A stretch of 64,000 nt of DNA from Glycine soja (Eukaryota; Streptophyta; Magnoliopsida; Fabales; Fabaceae): positions 320,001-384,000 of the forward strand of contig NC_041021.1 in assembly GCF_004193775.1 (NCBI RefSeq), written 5' to 3'. The translations under genes were made by a program, and so were the position numbers. This document shows positions 1 to 14,700 of the stretch, in pieces. The number at the start of each line of letters is the position of its first letter. Position 1 is the stretch's first letter. The notes beneath the pieces are model-generated. The model did not search any database, was not told where the DNA came from, and was given only the letters and a program-made list of their open reading frames with translations.

Positions 1-964
1 TCTTCCTATCATCTATAATTCTGCTTAAAACTTGATTCAAATCTCTAGTTCTAATCATAATATGCACATTAAAACAGTCATAATAATTTATATAAGCGTT
101 CAAACAATACTTCAATAAATTACTATTTAATAATTCATAAATAAAAAAATTATTTTTAAATAACTTTTTTATTACTTTTATATATTCATAAATGCATACA
201 GAAATTATTTTTTCAAATAGATAAAGTTCACATAAATAATTATAGTAAACTTAAATTAATGACAAAAATGTAACTACAATTTTGATTTTTGTTTCTAACA
301 AATTACTATTTCATTTTTCAATAAATTACTATGACAATAACTTTATTTTTTTAAAACTAAATTGTGAAATATATACTAATAAAACTTTTAAATTTATGAT
401 ATCTAACAAATTTATAATTTTTTTAAAATACCAAATATAATTAAATTAATTATATTTTTTTGAAAATTATTAAATCACAATAATATATATATACATTGTT
501 TTTTTTTAAATAAACAAACTACTTAACTTCTCTATTAAAAATCAACTTAAAAAACAAATATAATTAATTAAATACAAAAACCAAAAAAATATACAACAAT
601 ATTTATTTGTTAAAATTTAATTTTTATAACCAAAATATTAATTTAAAAATAATTATTCCTTTAAATTTTAAATTAAAAAATTAAAATAAGTTTACAAAAT
701 GGATAATCTTTAAAACTCATAAGGATTACTAATTGGCATGTGTTATACAGATTTCCTAATCCACAAAACCATAATAAACCAACAAAGGAGGAGGGATCAG
801 GCTAACTTACGACAGAGACAACCGTGGAACAATCAATGACGGGAGGAAGTTCTCAAAACTCAATGAAGCAATGAAGTAAAGTCGCTTGAAAGAGATAGCC
901 CAACTACTAGAAAACAACCGCAAAATTCTTGTGTCTGAATCAAAATCAAAACCCTCCGATAACA
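1..964. other. A/T-rich 5' flank and leader of the sacsin-like gene
   Basis: Positions 1 to about 780 are extremely A/T-rich with homopolymer runs, and no gene or repeat unit is recognised. From about 780 the composition becomes more balanced up to the ATG at 965, so the promoter and 5' leader of the downstream gene probably lie here. No TATA element could be assigned with confidence. Confidence 0.4.
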
Positions 965-2725
965 ATGCCGTCGTCTCCGGAATCCATCTTTCTGGAAGAC
1001 TTCGGCCAGACGGTTGATCTGACGCGCCGCATCCGCGAGGTTCTGCTCAACTACCCGGAGGGAACCACCGTCCTGAAGGAGCTCATACAGAACGCCGACG
1101 ACGCCGGCGCCACCACCGTCTCTCTCTGCCTCGACCGCCGCTCCCACCCTGCCGGCTCCCTGCTCTCCGACTCCCTCGCGCAGTGGCAGGGACCCGCACT
1201 GCTTGCCTTCAACGACGCCGTCTTCACCGAGGAGGATTTCGTCAGCATCTCCAAGATTGGCGGGAGCACCAAGCACGGTCAGGCCTCCAAGACCGGTCGC
1301 TTCGGGTAATTTAATTGAATTGAAGTTGTTCTTCAGTTGAACTATAGTTAGGTTGATTGACATTGTGTGTATTTGTTTTAGAAATTAGGATTTAGGTGTG
1401 AAGTTGTTGTAGTTGTAAGTGGAAATCAAAGGTGGTTTTATTGAAGTACTGGTTTTGCGTTTCCAATGATCGGTTCAATGCTGGGATTTAGGTCTGAAGT
1501 TGAAGTTGTTGTAGTTGTAACTGGAAAATGACGAGGGAAGTGACGTGTGGTTGTTGACGATTGGCAAAGGAGTTGCGTTGTTATAGGTTTTGGATGTTTT
1601 TTTCTTCTTCGTATTTTATGCTTGTTTTTGTAAGAACTGTAAAAATGTAGTGCGATGCCGATGGGTTGTTTTGTTGATCATTTTATTTTTATGTACGAGT
1701 GAACTGTAGGAACTGAGGCTGAACTCTCTTGAAGTATGATAAGTGATATGATGTGATAGCAACAAAAAGATACAAATAAATGACAAATGTTAATGAGATG
1801 TTTATTGTTTAATATATAAAAGTGTTTTTATGTTGTTATTCTTTTAAAAAAATTGTCCTTTATTTTGGTAATCAAAATTCCCGTTCCCTATTTCCCTTTT
1901 CGATGTGTATTATTTATTTTTGTAAAATAGTTTCACGTTAACCAACCTGATGTTTGGGTTCTAATTCTTGTCTTCATTTTTGTTCTCTGTATACTTTTTA
2001 GGGTTGGCTTCAACTCAGTATACCATTTGACAGATCTTCCCTCTTTTGTGAGTCACAAATATGTTGTACTGTTCGACCCTCAGGGTGTTTATCTTCCAAG
2101 AGTTTCTGCTGCAAATCCTGGGAAGCGGATTGATTTTACTGGTTCATCTGCCTTCTCCTTCTACAGGGACCAGTTTTCCCCATATTGTGCTTTTGGTTGT
2201 GACATGCAAAGTCCTTTTTCTGGAACTTTATTCCGTTTTCCTTTAAGAAATGCTGACCAGGCAGCCAAAAGTAAGCTCTCAAGGCAAGCATATTCACCAG
2301 AAGATATTTCCTCCATGTTTGTTCAGCTCTTCGAAGAAGGGGTTTTGACGCTTCTCTTTCTAAAGAGTGTGCTGTGTATTGAAATGTATTTGTGGGATGC
2401 TGGAGAACCTGAACCTAAGAAAATTCATTCATGTTCTGTCAGTTCAGTAACTGATGATACAGTTTGGCATCGACAGTCACTGCTCAGATTGTCTAAGAGT
2501 TTAAATACCATTGCTGAAGTGGATGCATTTCCATTGGACTTCTTAATCGAGAGAATAAGTGGAGATGAAGCTGAAAGGCAAACAGAGAGATTTTATGTGG
2601 TGCAAACCATGGCCTCAACATCTAGTAGGATTGGTTCTTTTGCTTCTACTGCATCAAAAGAATATGACATTCACTTGCTGCCATGGGCATCAGTTGCGGC
2701 ATGCATTTCTGATAATTTTCTGAAT
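965..2725 (+). CDS. Sacsin-like gene, exons 1-2: first HSP90-type ATPase repeat
   Basis: Exon 1 (965-1305) carries the N-box of a GHKL ATPase as KELIQNADDAGA, with Glu39, Asn43 and Asp46 at the positions that in HSP90-type domains contact ATP and Mg. It then carries the DSLAQWQGPALLAFNDAVF block. The GRFGVGFNSVYHLTD block is split by intron 1 after the second base of a Gly codon. Exon 2 (2002-2725) continues with the DPQG and DQFSPYCAFGCD blocks typical of sacsin repeats and ends at residue 355. The two exons are much richer in G/C at the very start (exon 1) than the rest of the gene. Intron 1 (1306-2001) contains nothing recognisable. Confidence 0.93.
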
Positions 2726-5700
2726 GTAATTTGCAATATCTTATGCCTTTTGTTGTTGCCCCAGCCTCCTCTCTCTCTCTCTCTCTCTCTCTCATGCACT
2801 CACATAGTACATACATACCGAATTCAAGTTGTTACTATTACTTTTGGTTCTGCACCCTTTTTTTTTTTTTTTGGAAGGCAACAAATATATATATAATATT
2901 AATCATAGAAACGGCAGCACCAGAGGTACTACTGGTGAATTGTACAAAAGTGCAAGGCACCTAATAACATCAACCAGCATGAATAAAATCAAGCTGTAGC
3001 CCCATTACATATGTTGATTAAAGTAGCCCAACCTAACCAAAATATTCCCCAAGATTTGAGGACCAATGGTTAAACGACAGACAGAACTTTTTATCTCTGG
3101 TCTTTACCCAAGACCATGTTAGGAATAAAGCGTCTTCTATCACTTTGGCTGGGTCAAACCGGTGGCCTTGGAATATCAAGAGGTTCCTATGCTGCCATAT
3201 TGAACTTGATAATGCACCCTTATTACCTGTCATCTTAGTGTGAATGTGGACACAGTTGAAAGTGGTGGCCCATTTACCTGCATTTTGGTTCATCCAGCCC
3301 TTCAATTAATTTGACTGCAACTTAGGATTGAAAGTCAGGCATATAACTGTTTGAACTATAAAAACTTCTCGGGATTGTTCAGAGAGTTTTAAGAGATTTT
3401 GCTCCTCTGGTCTTGAGCTGTTTACTGATGTGTTACAGCTTTCTATGTTTTTTGGTGCTTTGCTTTCCTTTTTTTTTTCCTTTGTTCTTGTATCCTCCGT
3501 AGTATGTTTCTAGTTTAAATTCTTGATTGGTTTTTGTGCTTGTAGATTTACTTTTAGAATATTGTTCAAAACAAACTACCATTATGGTGAATCTGTTATG
3601 ATGTTATGTTGTCCATGGTGCATGATGCGTCTATTAGAACTTGCTTTTGACTTTATAAGTGTCAAAGTCTAAGTAAGAATATGATCAAAGTGATAGAGTT
3701 ACCCATGACAAAGATATTACATGCGCAATTTCATTTGGAAAGGGAGGGTTTATTGATCATAGATCTTGAATTTTTTACAGGCAGTGTAGACTGCAACAAT
3801 ACCATCTAGGTATATTATGGTTCCTTTTCAAACTTCATTAGTTTTATTTTGGAACAGCTATTAGTTACCTTATTTGTAGCCATACTATGGTTCCTTTTCA
3901 AACTTCATTAGTTTTATTTTGGAACCATGAGTATGGATCTAACTTTTTGTATTTTTAGTACCTCTGGTACTTCTATCAATATATTAATATTTTTGCTGAT
4001 AAAAAAAAAAAATCTAGGTATATGTCTGAGTGATGGTGATTGCAATCTATCAAACTATCTTGTCTGACTACATGTACAAGGTTACCTACTGTTCTGTTCT
4101 ACTGATAGTATTGTGCTTTGCTTTTGGTACCGAAATGGAGTTCTTTTTGCGAGGTTTTCTACAAGCTGTTGACCAGTTGCATGAGACACCTCATCCCTAT
4201 GCCTCTCAACCAGCTGGCAGAAATGAAGTGAATAGATTTTTTTTTCTTTCTGGTATCAACAGGGTTGGGTCAAAAATTTTAAGTCATATTAATATTATCA
4301 AGAGATATGTCGAGAGCTGAGAATGAAAGACAACTAAGTGTCCTCTCATTGGGGATTGGTTTTGTGGTTTGAACTACTTGTGGATGAGGAAAAAATAGCT
4401 TCTTCCTTTCAATTTATATTTTAACCCTTTTGGTACAGATTTGGAACCCTTTAATATAGGATAGAAGACTTAATAGAACGACATTTTGGTTAAAAGCCTT
4501 TTTTAGTCTTAATCATCCATAACAAGTTAATGAAAAGATAAAAGGAAATAAAATGAAACAATAGTAAATCCACTAAGTTACCACTCTTTCTCTTGCATCC
4601 AACTTATTATATAAAAGATGACACAATTTTTGACCCTTTTTTATTGAAGGATAAATACAGTGTACATTAAAATTTCCACATGCTCTTTTGGAGATCTTCT
4701 TTGTTTATATATATAAATATTAATGGTCCATTCCTCATATTGCCACGTATGGTTTTTGCAGAATAATATTCTTAGGACTGGTCAGGCATTCTGTTTTCTT
4801 CCATTACCTGTTAGAACTGGCCTTAGTGTACAAGTCAATGGATTCTTTGAGGTCTCATCAAATCGTCGTGGCATCTGGTATGGGGATGATATGGACAGAA
4901 GTGGAAAAGTTCGTTCTACCTGGAATAGGCTTCTTCTGGAAGATCTTGTAGCTCCTGCTTTTATGCATATGCTACTTGGTATAAAAGAATTGCTAGGGCC
5001 AACAGACATTTACTACTCTTTGTGGCCTATTGGTTCATTTGAAGAGCCATGGAATATTTTGGTTCAACAAATATACAAAAACATTGGTAATGCTCCAGTT
5101 ATGTATTCTAATTACAATGGAGGAAGATGGGTATCACCAAGTGAAGCCTTTCTTCATGATGAAAAATTCACCAAAAGTGAAGACCTTGGTTTGGCTCTGA
5201 TGCAACTGGGAATGCCAGTTGTGCATTTGCCTAATTCATTGTTTGACATGCTTTTACAATATAGTTCATGCAAGGTGGTTACTTCTGGTACAGTACGTCA
5301 ATTTCTTAGGGAGTGTGGAATGTTCAATTATTTGAGCAGACAATACAAGCTTCTATTGCTGGAATATTGCCTAGAGGACTTGGTTGATGATGACGTTGGT
5401 AAAGAGGCTTATGATCTGCCTTTACTTCCTTTAGCAAATGGCAATTTTGCATCTTTTTCAGAAGCATCAAAAGGAGTCTCTTATTTCATTTGTGATGAAT
5501 TTGAATATAAGCTGATGCAGCCAGTTTCTGATAGAGTAATTGATCAGAACATTCCTCCCAATATATTGAACAGACTCACTGGTATTGCGATGTCCTCAAA
5601 GACCAATGTTATTCTTTGTAGTATTCACCATTTTGCTCAGCTATTCCCTGCATTTATGTCAGCTGACTGGAAATATAGGAGTAAAGTGTTCTGGGACCCT

Positions 5701-8700
5701 GAATCTTGTCAAAAGCCAACGTCATCATGGTTTCTGCTATTCTGGCAATATCTAGGAAAGCAGACTGAAATATTACCACTATTTAGTGAATGGCCAATTT
5801 TACCTTCCACATCTGGGCATCTGTTAAGACCTTCCAGACAATTGAAAATGATCAATGGAAGCAATCTCTCTGATACAGTACAGGATATCCTTGTTAAAGT
5901 TGGATGTAATATATTGAGTCCGAAATATGTAGTTGAACATCCGGATATATCTAATTATGTATGTGATGGCAGTGCAGGTGCTGTTCTGGAATCAATATTT
6001 AATGCAGTTTCAGGTCCAGTTGTTATGCATGCTTCATTTGATAGTCTAGTAACTGAAGAACGAAATGAGCTCCGGAGATTCCTTCTTGACCCTAAATGGT
6101 ATGTTGGACGCTCTATGGATGAATTTGTCATAAGGCTTTGCAAGAGATTACCTATATTTCAAGTCTATGGAAGAGACTCTGCTCAAGATTACCAATTCTC
6201 TGACTTAGAAAATCCTCGAAAGTACTTACCACCATTAGATGTGCCGGAAATTATTCTGGTGGGCATAGAATTCATGGTCAGATCCTCAACTATAGAAGGC
6301 GATATTTTGTCAAGATATTATGGAGTTGAGAGAATGGGAAAAGCACAGTTTTACAAGCAACATGTTTTTAATAGAGTTGGTGATTTGCAAGCTGATGTTC
6401 GTGATAGCATAATGTTATCAGTTCTACAAAATTTGCCACTTTTGTCTCTTGAAGACATATCTATCAAGGACTCATTGAGAAATTTGAAATTCATCCCGAC
6501 GTTCATTGGTGCTCTTAAGTGTCCTTCAGTTTTATATGATCCTAGTAATGAAGAACTATATGCATTACTAGAAGACTCAGATAGTTTCCCTGCTGGTGCT
6601 TTTCGAGAATCTGAAATACTTAATATTCTGCGAGGCCTGGGACTCAGAACTTCTGTCTCTCCCAACACTGTTTTAGAATGTGCTCGATGCATAGAGCGTT
6701 TGATACACGAGGATCAACAAAAAGCATATTTAAGAGGGAGAGTGCTTTTCTCTTACCTTGAAGTTAATGCATTGAAGTGGCTTCCTGATCAAGTTATTGA
6801 TAATAAAGGAGCAGTTAACCGAATGTTGTCACGAGCAACAACTGCTTTTAGGTCTTGCAACACAAAATCTGATCTTGAAAAATTCTGGAATGATCTACGG
6901 CTGGTTTCCTGGTGCCCAGTTTTAGTCTCTACTCCTTTTCAGTCATTACCATGGCCAGTTGTGTCATCAATGGTTGCTCCTCCAAAACTTGTAAGGCCAC
7001 TGAATGATTTGTGGCTTGTCTCAGCTAGCATGCGGATACTGGATGGTGAATGCTCTTCAACAGCCTTATTGTATGGCCTGGGATGGATGTCTCCACCAGG
7101 AGGAGGTGTAATTGCTGCACAGTTACTGGAGCTTGGAAAAAACAATGAGATTGTGTCTGATCAAGTTCTTAGGCAGGAATTAGCCATGGCAATGCCAAGG
7201 ATATACTCAATACTGAGTGGAATGATGGCTTCAGATGAGATTGAGATTGTAAAAGCTGTTCTTGAAGGATGTCGATGGATTTGGGTGGGGGATGGATTTG
7301 CAACTTCTGATGAGGTTGTCCTTGATGGCCCTCTTCATTTGGCTCCATACATTCGAGTTATCCCAGTTGACTTGGCAGTTTTCAAAAAAATGTTTCTAGA
7401 ACTTGGTATCCGTGAATTCTTGCAACCTGCTGATTATGCTCATATTCTTTGTAGGATGGCAGTTAGAAAAGGATCATCCCCTCTTGACACACAGGAGATT
7501 AGGGTTGTCACGCTAATAGTGCATCATCTAGCTGAAGTTTATCATCATGAACCAGTCCAGCTCTATCTGCCAGATGTGTCTGGTAGATTATTTCTTGCTG
7601 GTGACTTGGTTTATAATGATGCCCCTTGGTTGCTTGGCTCAGATGATCCTAATGGCTCATTTGGCAATGCACCAACTGTGGCTTTGAATGCAAAGAGAAC
7701 AGTTCAAAAATTTGTGCACGGAAACATTTCTAATGATGTAGCAGAAAAGCTGGGAGTCTGTTCTCTTCGCCGGATGATGCTGGCTGAGAGTTCAGATTCA
7801 ATGAATTTTGGCCTGTCTGGTGCTGCTGAGGCTTTTGGGCAGCACGAGGCTTTGACTACAAGGCTTAAGCATATACTTGAAATGTATGCTGATGGACCTG
7901 GTACTCTGTTTGAGATGGTACAAAATGCAGAAGATGCAGGAGCTTCTGAAGTAATGTTTCTTTTGGATAAATCTCACTATGGGACTTCTTCTGTTCTTTC
8001 TCCTGAAATGGCTGATTGGCAAGGTCCTGCTCTATACTGTTTCAATGACTCAGTTTTTAGTCCCCAAGATCTTTATGCAATTTCTCGTATTGGTCAAGAA
8101 AGTAAACTTGAGAAGGCTTTTGCAATTGGAAGATTTGGACTAGGATTTAATTGTGTCTATCACTTTACAGACATCCCTATGTTTGTTTCTGGAGAAAATG
8201 TTGTAATGTTTGACCCTCATGCCAGTAATTTGCCTGGGATTTCTCCTTCACACCCTGGTTTACGAATTAAGTTTGTGGGACAACAGATTTTGGAGCAATT
8301 TCCTGACCAATTTTCTCCATTGCTACATTTTGGCTGTGATTTGCAACACCCTTTTCCTGGAACGCTATTCCGATTCCCTCTTAGAACTGCAGGTCTTGCC
8401 TCCCGGAGCCAAATTAAAAAGGAAGCCTATACACCTGAAGATGTCAGATCTCTCTTGGCTGCTTTTTCTGAGGTTGTTTCTGAAACATTACTTTTCCTGC
8501 GTAATGTGAAATCTATCTCTATTTTTGTGAAGGAAGGAACAGGGCAAGAAATGCGCCTACTGCACCGTGTACATAGAACCTGTATTGGTGAGCCTGAAAT
8601 TGGATCCACTGAAGCCCAGGACATGTTCAACTTTTTGAAGGAAAGTAGACATGTCGGAATGAATAGAGTTCAGTTTCTGAAGAAACTAAGCCTATCCATT

Positions 8701-11700
8701 GGCAGAGATTTGCCTTATAAATTCCAGAAGATCCTAATTACAGAGCAAAGCACATCTAGTCGTAATTCACACTATTGGATAACCACAGAGTGTTTAGGTG
8801 ATGGAAATGCTCAAAAGAGAACATCTGAAACAGCCAATAGTAACTGTTACAATTTTGTTCCTTGGGCATGTGTTGCTGCATATTTGAATTCTGTCAAGCT
8901 TGATGGGGACCTGGTTGAAAGTTCAGAGGTGGAGGATGATTGCATGGTTTCTCCTGATCTGTTTAAAAGTGTTAGTTTGCCTACATATCCACTGGAAAAT
9001 TTTGAAGGTCGTGCGTTCTGCTTTTTACCTTTACCAATCAGTACTGGTCTTCCTGCTCATGTAAATGCATACTTTGAATTATCATCAAATCGCAGGGATA
9101 TCTGGTTTGGTTCTGATATGGCTGGAGGTGGAAGAAAGCGCTCAGACTGGAATATTTACCTCCTCGAAAATGTTGTTGCCCCTGCATATGGTCATTTGCT
9201 TGAGAAGATAGCATCAGAGATTGGCCCTTGCAATTTGTTCTTCTCGTTATGGCCAACATCATTAGGGTTAGAACCTTGGGCATCAGCAGTACGGAAACTC
9301 TATCAATTTGTTGCTGAATTTAATCTCCGTGTATTATATACTGAAGCTAGAGGAGGTCAGTGGATTTCATCCAAACATGCTATATTTCCTGATTTTACTT
9401 TTCCCAAGGCAGCTGAGCTTATAAAAGCGTTGTCTAGGGCTTCTCTACCAGTTATTACACTTCCACAGTCACTTTTAGAAAGGTTTATGGAAATCTGTCC
9501 ATCATTGCATTTTCTGACACCTAGGCTGTTAAGGACTTTGTTAATCAGAAGGAAGCGTGAATTCCAGGACAGAAATGCAATGATTCTGACTCTTGAATAT
9601 TGCTTACATGACTTACAAGAATCCATGCAGTTTGATACCCTATGTGGCTTGCCTTTGTTACCAGTTGCTGATGGTTCCTTTACATCAGTTGATATGAAGG
9701 GGGTTGGAGAAAGAGTTTACATTGCACGTGGTGATGAATATGGCCTTCTGAAAGATTCCATTCCTCATCAACTTGTTGATTGTGCTATTCCAGAAGAAGT
9801 TCATAGAAAACTTTGTTACATTGCACAAACAGATGGCACAAACATTTCTTTCTTGTCATGCCAGTTGCTTGAGAAACTTCTTGTGAAATTACTTCCTGTA
9901 GAGTGGCAACATGCTCGACAGGTAAGTTGGACTCCTGGTATTCATGGCCAACCAAGTGTAGAATGGTTGCAACTACTGTGGAACTATCTGAAATCATATT
10001 GTGATGATCTTTTGATGTTTTCTAAGTGGCCTATATTGCCTGTTGGTGATGACTGCCTGATGCAGTTAACACAAAATTTAAATGTGATAAGAAATGATGG
10101 ATGGAGTGAGAAGATGTCTTCCTTGTTATTGAAGGTTGGATGTTTATTCTTGAGACATGACCTGTTATTAGATCACCCTAAATTGGAATACTTTGTGCAG
10201 CCGGTAACAGCAAGAGGTGTATTAAATGTGTTTCTGGCTATTGCTGGGGAACCACAGAAGATTGATGGGATCTTAACAGATGTATCTGAAGGAGAGCTTC
10301 ATGAACTCAGAAGTTTTATTCTCCAGTCAAAATGGTTCTCTGAAGAGCAAATTGATGACACTAATATTGAAATCATCAGACACCTTCCAATTTTTGAGTC
10401 GTACAAAAGCAGAAAACTAGTAAGTTTGAGTAATCCTATTAAATGGCTTGGTCCTACTGGTGTTTGTGAAGATCTTTTAAATGATAAGTTCATAAGAACT
10501 GAATCGGAAATGGAACGGGTCATTATGAAAAGGTATTTAGGGATGAAAGAACCAACTAAAGTGGAATTCTATAAAGATCACATTTTCAATCACATGTCAG
10601 AGTTCCTTTCAAAGCAAGAAGTTGTTTCAGCAATTCTGCATGACGTACAGCATTTGATTAAACAGGATCTCTCTCTCAAATCTTCATTCTCTTCTGCACG
10701 ATTTGTTCTGGCAGGCAATGGATCTTGGCAACAACCATCTAGGTAATATCCCCCCCCCCCCTTTTTTTTAAAGAAAATTCAATAACTCTCTCAATAAGAT
10801 ATCTTCCTTTATTGTATCAAAAAGGCCCTTTCTGTGATTTTGCTTCTAAATGCTCAGTACCAGTATGGGTTTTGTACTAGGAAGAACAACATTAATTGCA
10901 ATTCTGCAATGTAACATGTTCTAGTTTCTTAAAATTAGGAATTTAAATTCTTCCAACAAAGAAAGCAAAACAAATATATTTTGCTCGTAATGTTTCCTCA
11001 ACTTTATTTTTTTAATGGGTTGACAAATATGGATATTTAAAGTCATTTAAATAACTTGAATATTTTTATTACATTATAGGTATTGACATTAAAAAAAATG
11101 GTAGGAAACATCTTGCATATCTGCAGAGTTTGTTTCTGAATGAATGGAGTTTGTTTACTGTCCTATTACAAGACTGTTTTGCAGTAGTAGGGGATAGATT
11201 TGGGATCAAAACATATGTATACTTTTCTTCCCATATTTTGGTTCCCAATCAGACTTATGCTGCCTGATTGAGGAACCATTTTTATGGTGACTTATACTGT
11301 TTTTTTTTTTTGGAAGGCACAAAATATATATATTATTAATAATCTGATCAAAGTAGTACAAGTGGTACTGAAAAACAGATATACAAGCACCCCTGGTGCT
11401 GCCCTCCAAAAAAAAACCCCATGCTAACCCAATAAAAAGGCAAGCCGACTTAGGTTAACCAAAGGATTCCGATATATTGGAAGACCAGTGGTTAAAACTA
11501 ATATCGAAGCCTTTCTCTTTAGATTTACACCAAGACCAAAGAAGGTACAAGGCCTCATCCATGACTTTATATGGATCAAAAGGTTTTTCTTGAAAAATCA
11601 AAAGATTCCTGTGTTGCCATATAGTACTAGTTAGGGCAACCCACCAAGCCCTCCATCTACTCTGATTTATGTTTGCCCCAAAACCATCACAAAATTGAGC

Positions 11701-14700
11701 AAAATGATTTAATGGGGAGGCGGAAAGAGATCCTACAGCCTTGATCCATCCCATTGATTCCCACCACAGCTTTGTTGTCCTTTCACAATTAAAAAAGAGA
11801 TGCCCCACATCCTCCTGCCCTTGGCCACATAGAGGGCACACAGCATCTTGAATATCCACATTTCTCCTTAAAAGATTCCTTTTAGTGGGGAGCCTGTCTT
11901 TAAGAAGTCTCCACATGAAAATTGCTGCCCTTGGGGGTATGTTCAGGTTCCATATTAACTTGGAAATGCCTGCTTGTGAACCAGAATCATTTGACTTCAA
12001 CATTAGACTGTAAGCTGACTTGGTGGAGTAAACTCCATTAGATTCAGCTTTCCACACAATAATATCCTTTACATGTCTCTGAATGCATATGGAAGTGATG
12101 TCTTCCATAAAACTCACTGGCAAATCAAGTTCATGATCAAATAGATTTCTCCTCCACTTCAAATCCCATCTCCAATTATTCTAATCGAAATTACCCATCA
12201 TGGAAATAAGGCTGTGTTGCTGACTGCTTATGTTGAAAAGTTGATTATATTGCTGATTGAGAGTGCTTTCCCCTACCCATCTGTCAGTCCAGAAATTAAT
12301 TCTATCACCACAACCTATCTTCCAAACCATATTTTGATGAAATGTGCTGTGCTGAGACTGGTGATAAATCTTTCTCAGATCTTTCCACCAGTTGGAAAAA
12401 CCTCTTTTTTCTCTTCCAAGCTGGAACTCTTTCCATCCACCGTATTTGGAATTAATAATTCTGGCCCATAGCTGTTGCTGGTCAGAAGCCAAAGCCCAAA
12501 TCCATTTGCCCAGCAGAGCTTCATTGAATTTAGCAATATCCTTAATCCCTAGTCCCCCCTCAGCCTTAGGAAGACAGACCTCTTCCCATTTGACCCACGG
12601 TATTTTCTTATGCTCCATATCTCCACCCCACAGAAAATTCCTTTGGAGAGTCACCAATCTATGAACCACCTTTTGAGGTATCTTGAAGAAAGAAAGCAGA
12701 TAAATTGGTAATGCGTTGAGAACAGAATTTATAAGGGTCACCTTCCCTGCCATAGATATGTTCTTTTGGGCCCATTTGGATAGCTTTGATTGACATTTGT
12801 TGATCAGAGGCTCCCATACCAGTGCACTTGATGGTTTAGCCCCAATTGGAATACCTAGATAAGCGAAAGGGGTTTCTAATTGCCTGCAGTTCAGAAGCTG
12901 AGCTGCCTCATTTGTCCAGCTAACCATCCCTCCAAATATCCCAAACTGACTTTTGGCATAATTGATCTTTAACCCAGAAGCCAACTCAAAGGCTCTCAGC
13001 ATGGCCTTCAAAACTAGAACATTCTCCCAATGAGCTTCTCCCACAAAAACCGTGTCATCAGCATATTGTAAAATATTAATGGGCTCCTTTTTCTTTCCAA
13101 CCAAGTAGCTTCTATACAGATTTTTCTGCACTGCCTCCCGCATCAAACCTGTGATGCCTTCTCCTATTATGTTGAAAAGCAAAGGAGCTAAAGGATCTCC
13201 TTGCCTCAAGCCCCTGGAAGGGACAAACTCCTTTGTGGGACTGCCATTAACTAAGACTGATATGGTTGCTGTTGTGAGACAAGCAGAAATCCATTGTCTC
13301 CACTTTGAGCAGAAACCCATTCTCTGCAACATATAGTCTAGAAACGACCATGAGACTGAATCGTAAGCTTTTTCGAAGTCCACCTTGAAGATCATCACTG
13401 GCTTCCTATATCTGCAAGCTTCCTCTATCACCTCATTAAGGATTAAAACCCCATGCAGGATGTGTCGATCTTTAATAAAAGCTGTCTGTCTCTCATCAAT
13501 GAGAGCAGATATAACAAGCCTCAATCTATTTGCTAGCAACTTGGCTATGACCTTGTACATACAACCAATCAAGGAAATTGGTCTGTAATCATCAAAAGAC
13601 TGAGGGTGATGAATTTTGGGAATTAGAGCTAGGAAAGAAGCATTGCTGCCCCTAGGGAAGCAGCCATGTACATGAAACTCATTTACGAATCTGCTGAAGT
13701 CAGCTTTTACCACCTCCCAAAATTCTTTTAAGAAATTGAAATTAAATCCGTCCGGTCCAGGGCATTTTTCCCCCCCACAACTCCACACTGCCTCTTTGAT
13801 TTCCTGGTCTGAGAAAGGAGCAGACAGAATATCCCTCTGCCTCTGATTGATAGATGGAAATTGAACTCCATCAAGGGTAGGCCTGAACTTATGCATTTCA
13901 GAGAATCTATTTTGGAAAAAACTCACAGCTTCATTCTTGACTACAATAGGATCCTGAACCCATACATCACCAATGAGAATTCCTTGCATACTATTATAAT
14001 TTCTTCTGAAATTTATGGCTTTATGGAAATAAGCAGAATTGCAGTCCCCTTGTTTCAACCATTTTTCTCTAGATTTCTGTCTTAAGAGGGATTCAAAAGC
14101 ATTTGAGGCCTCCCACAGTTGCTGTTGTAACTCTCTCCTGTTCCTGATATCTTCCTCGGATAGATTTCTAAAGGAAGCAATGTCTTCCACTTCATTGAGC
14201 TTTTGCTGGATTTTCTGAATTCCTTTATCATTAATGAAACCATATTCTTTACTCCACTGCCTAATGACCTCCTTTAGATGCCTCAGCTTGTTTTTTAACA
14301 CAATACCCCCCCAACCCCCCTGCTGAGCATTACACCAAGTCTCCTTCACTAGTTTATGATACCCTTTCTGATTAATCCACCAATCAGCAACCTTAAATGG
14401 CTTAGGACCCCAATCCACCATCTTGGTCTGCAGAATAGTTGGGCAGTGATCAGAAAGGTCCCTTGGAAGGACATGTTGGCAGCTATCAGGCCAGGTAGAT
14501 AACCACTGGTCAGAAACCAGGAACCTATCAAGCCTACTCTTCACACTACCATTGGGTCTGATCCATGTGAAGGTACTCCCAGCACTCTTAACCTCCTGAA
14601 TCTCCATATCCTGGATCCATTGGTTAAAATCTGAAATACCCATGTGATCTGGAACACTTTGGGAAGAACTAAGTCTTTCTTGCTGACTTCGAATGCTATT

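Noticed and set aside
929..964. Upstream in-frame ATG at 929 as start of the sacsin-like protein
   Set aside because: Similarity to the family begins after the ATG at 965 and the added 12 residues look like leader; not excluded by sequence alone.
860..1363. 167-codon frame on the minus strand over exon 1
   Set aside because: Shadow of the G/C-rich exon 1; the plus-strand frame matches a known family.
2858..3305. Target-site duplication TTTTGGTTC around the antisense LINE fragment
   Set aside because: The two copies (near 2842 and 3284) do not abut the element ends properly and differ after 9 bp.
4030..4320. 96-codon frame in intron 2
   Set aside because: No family resemblance, lies within an intron between clear exons, ordinary composition.
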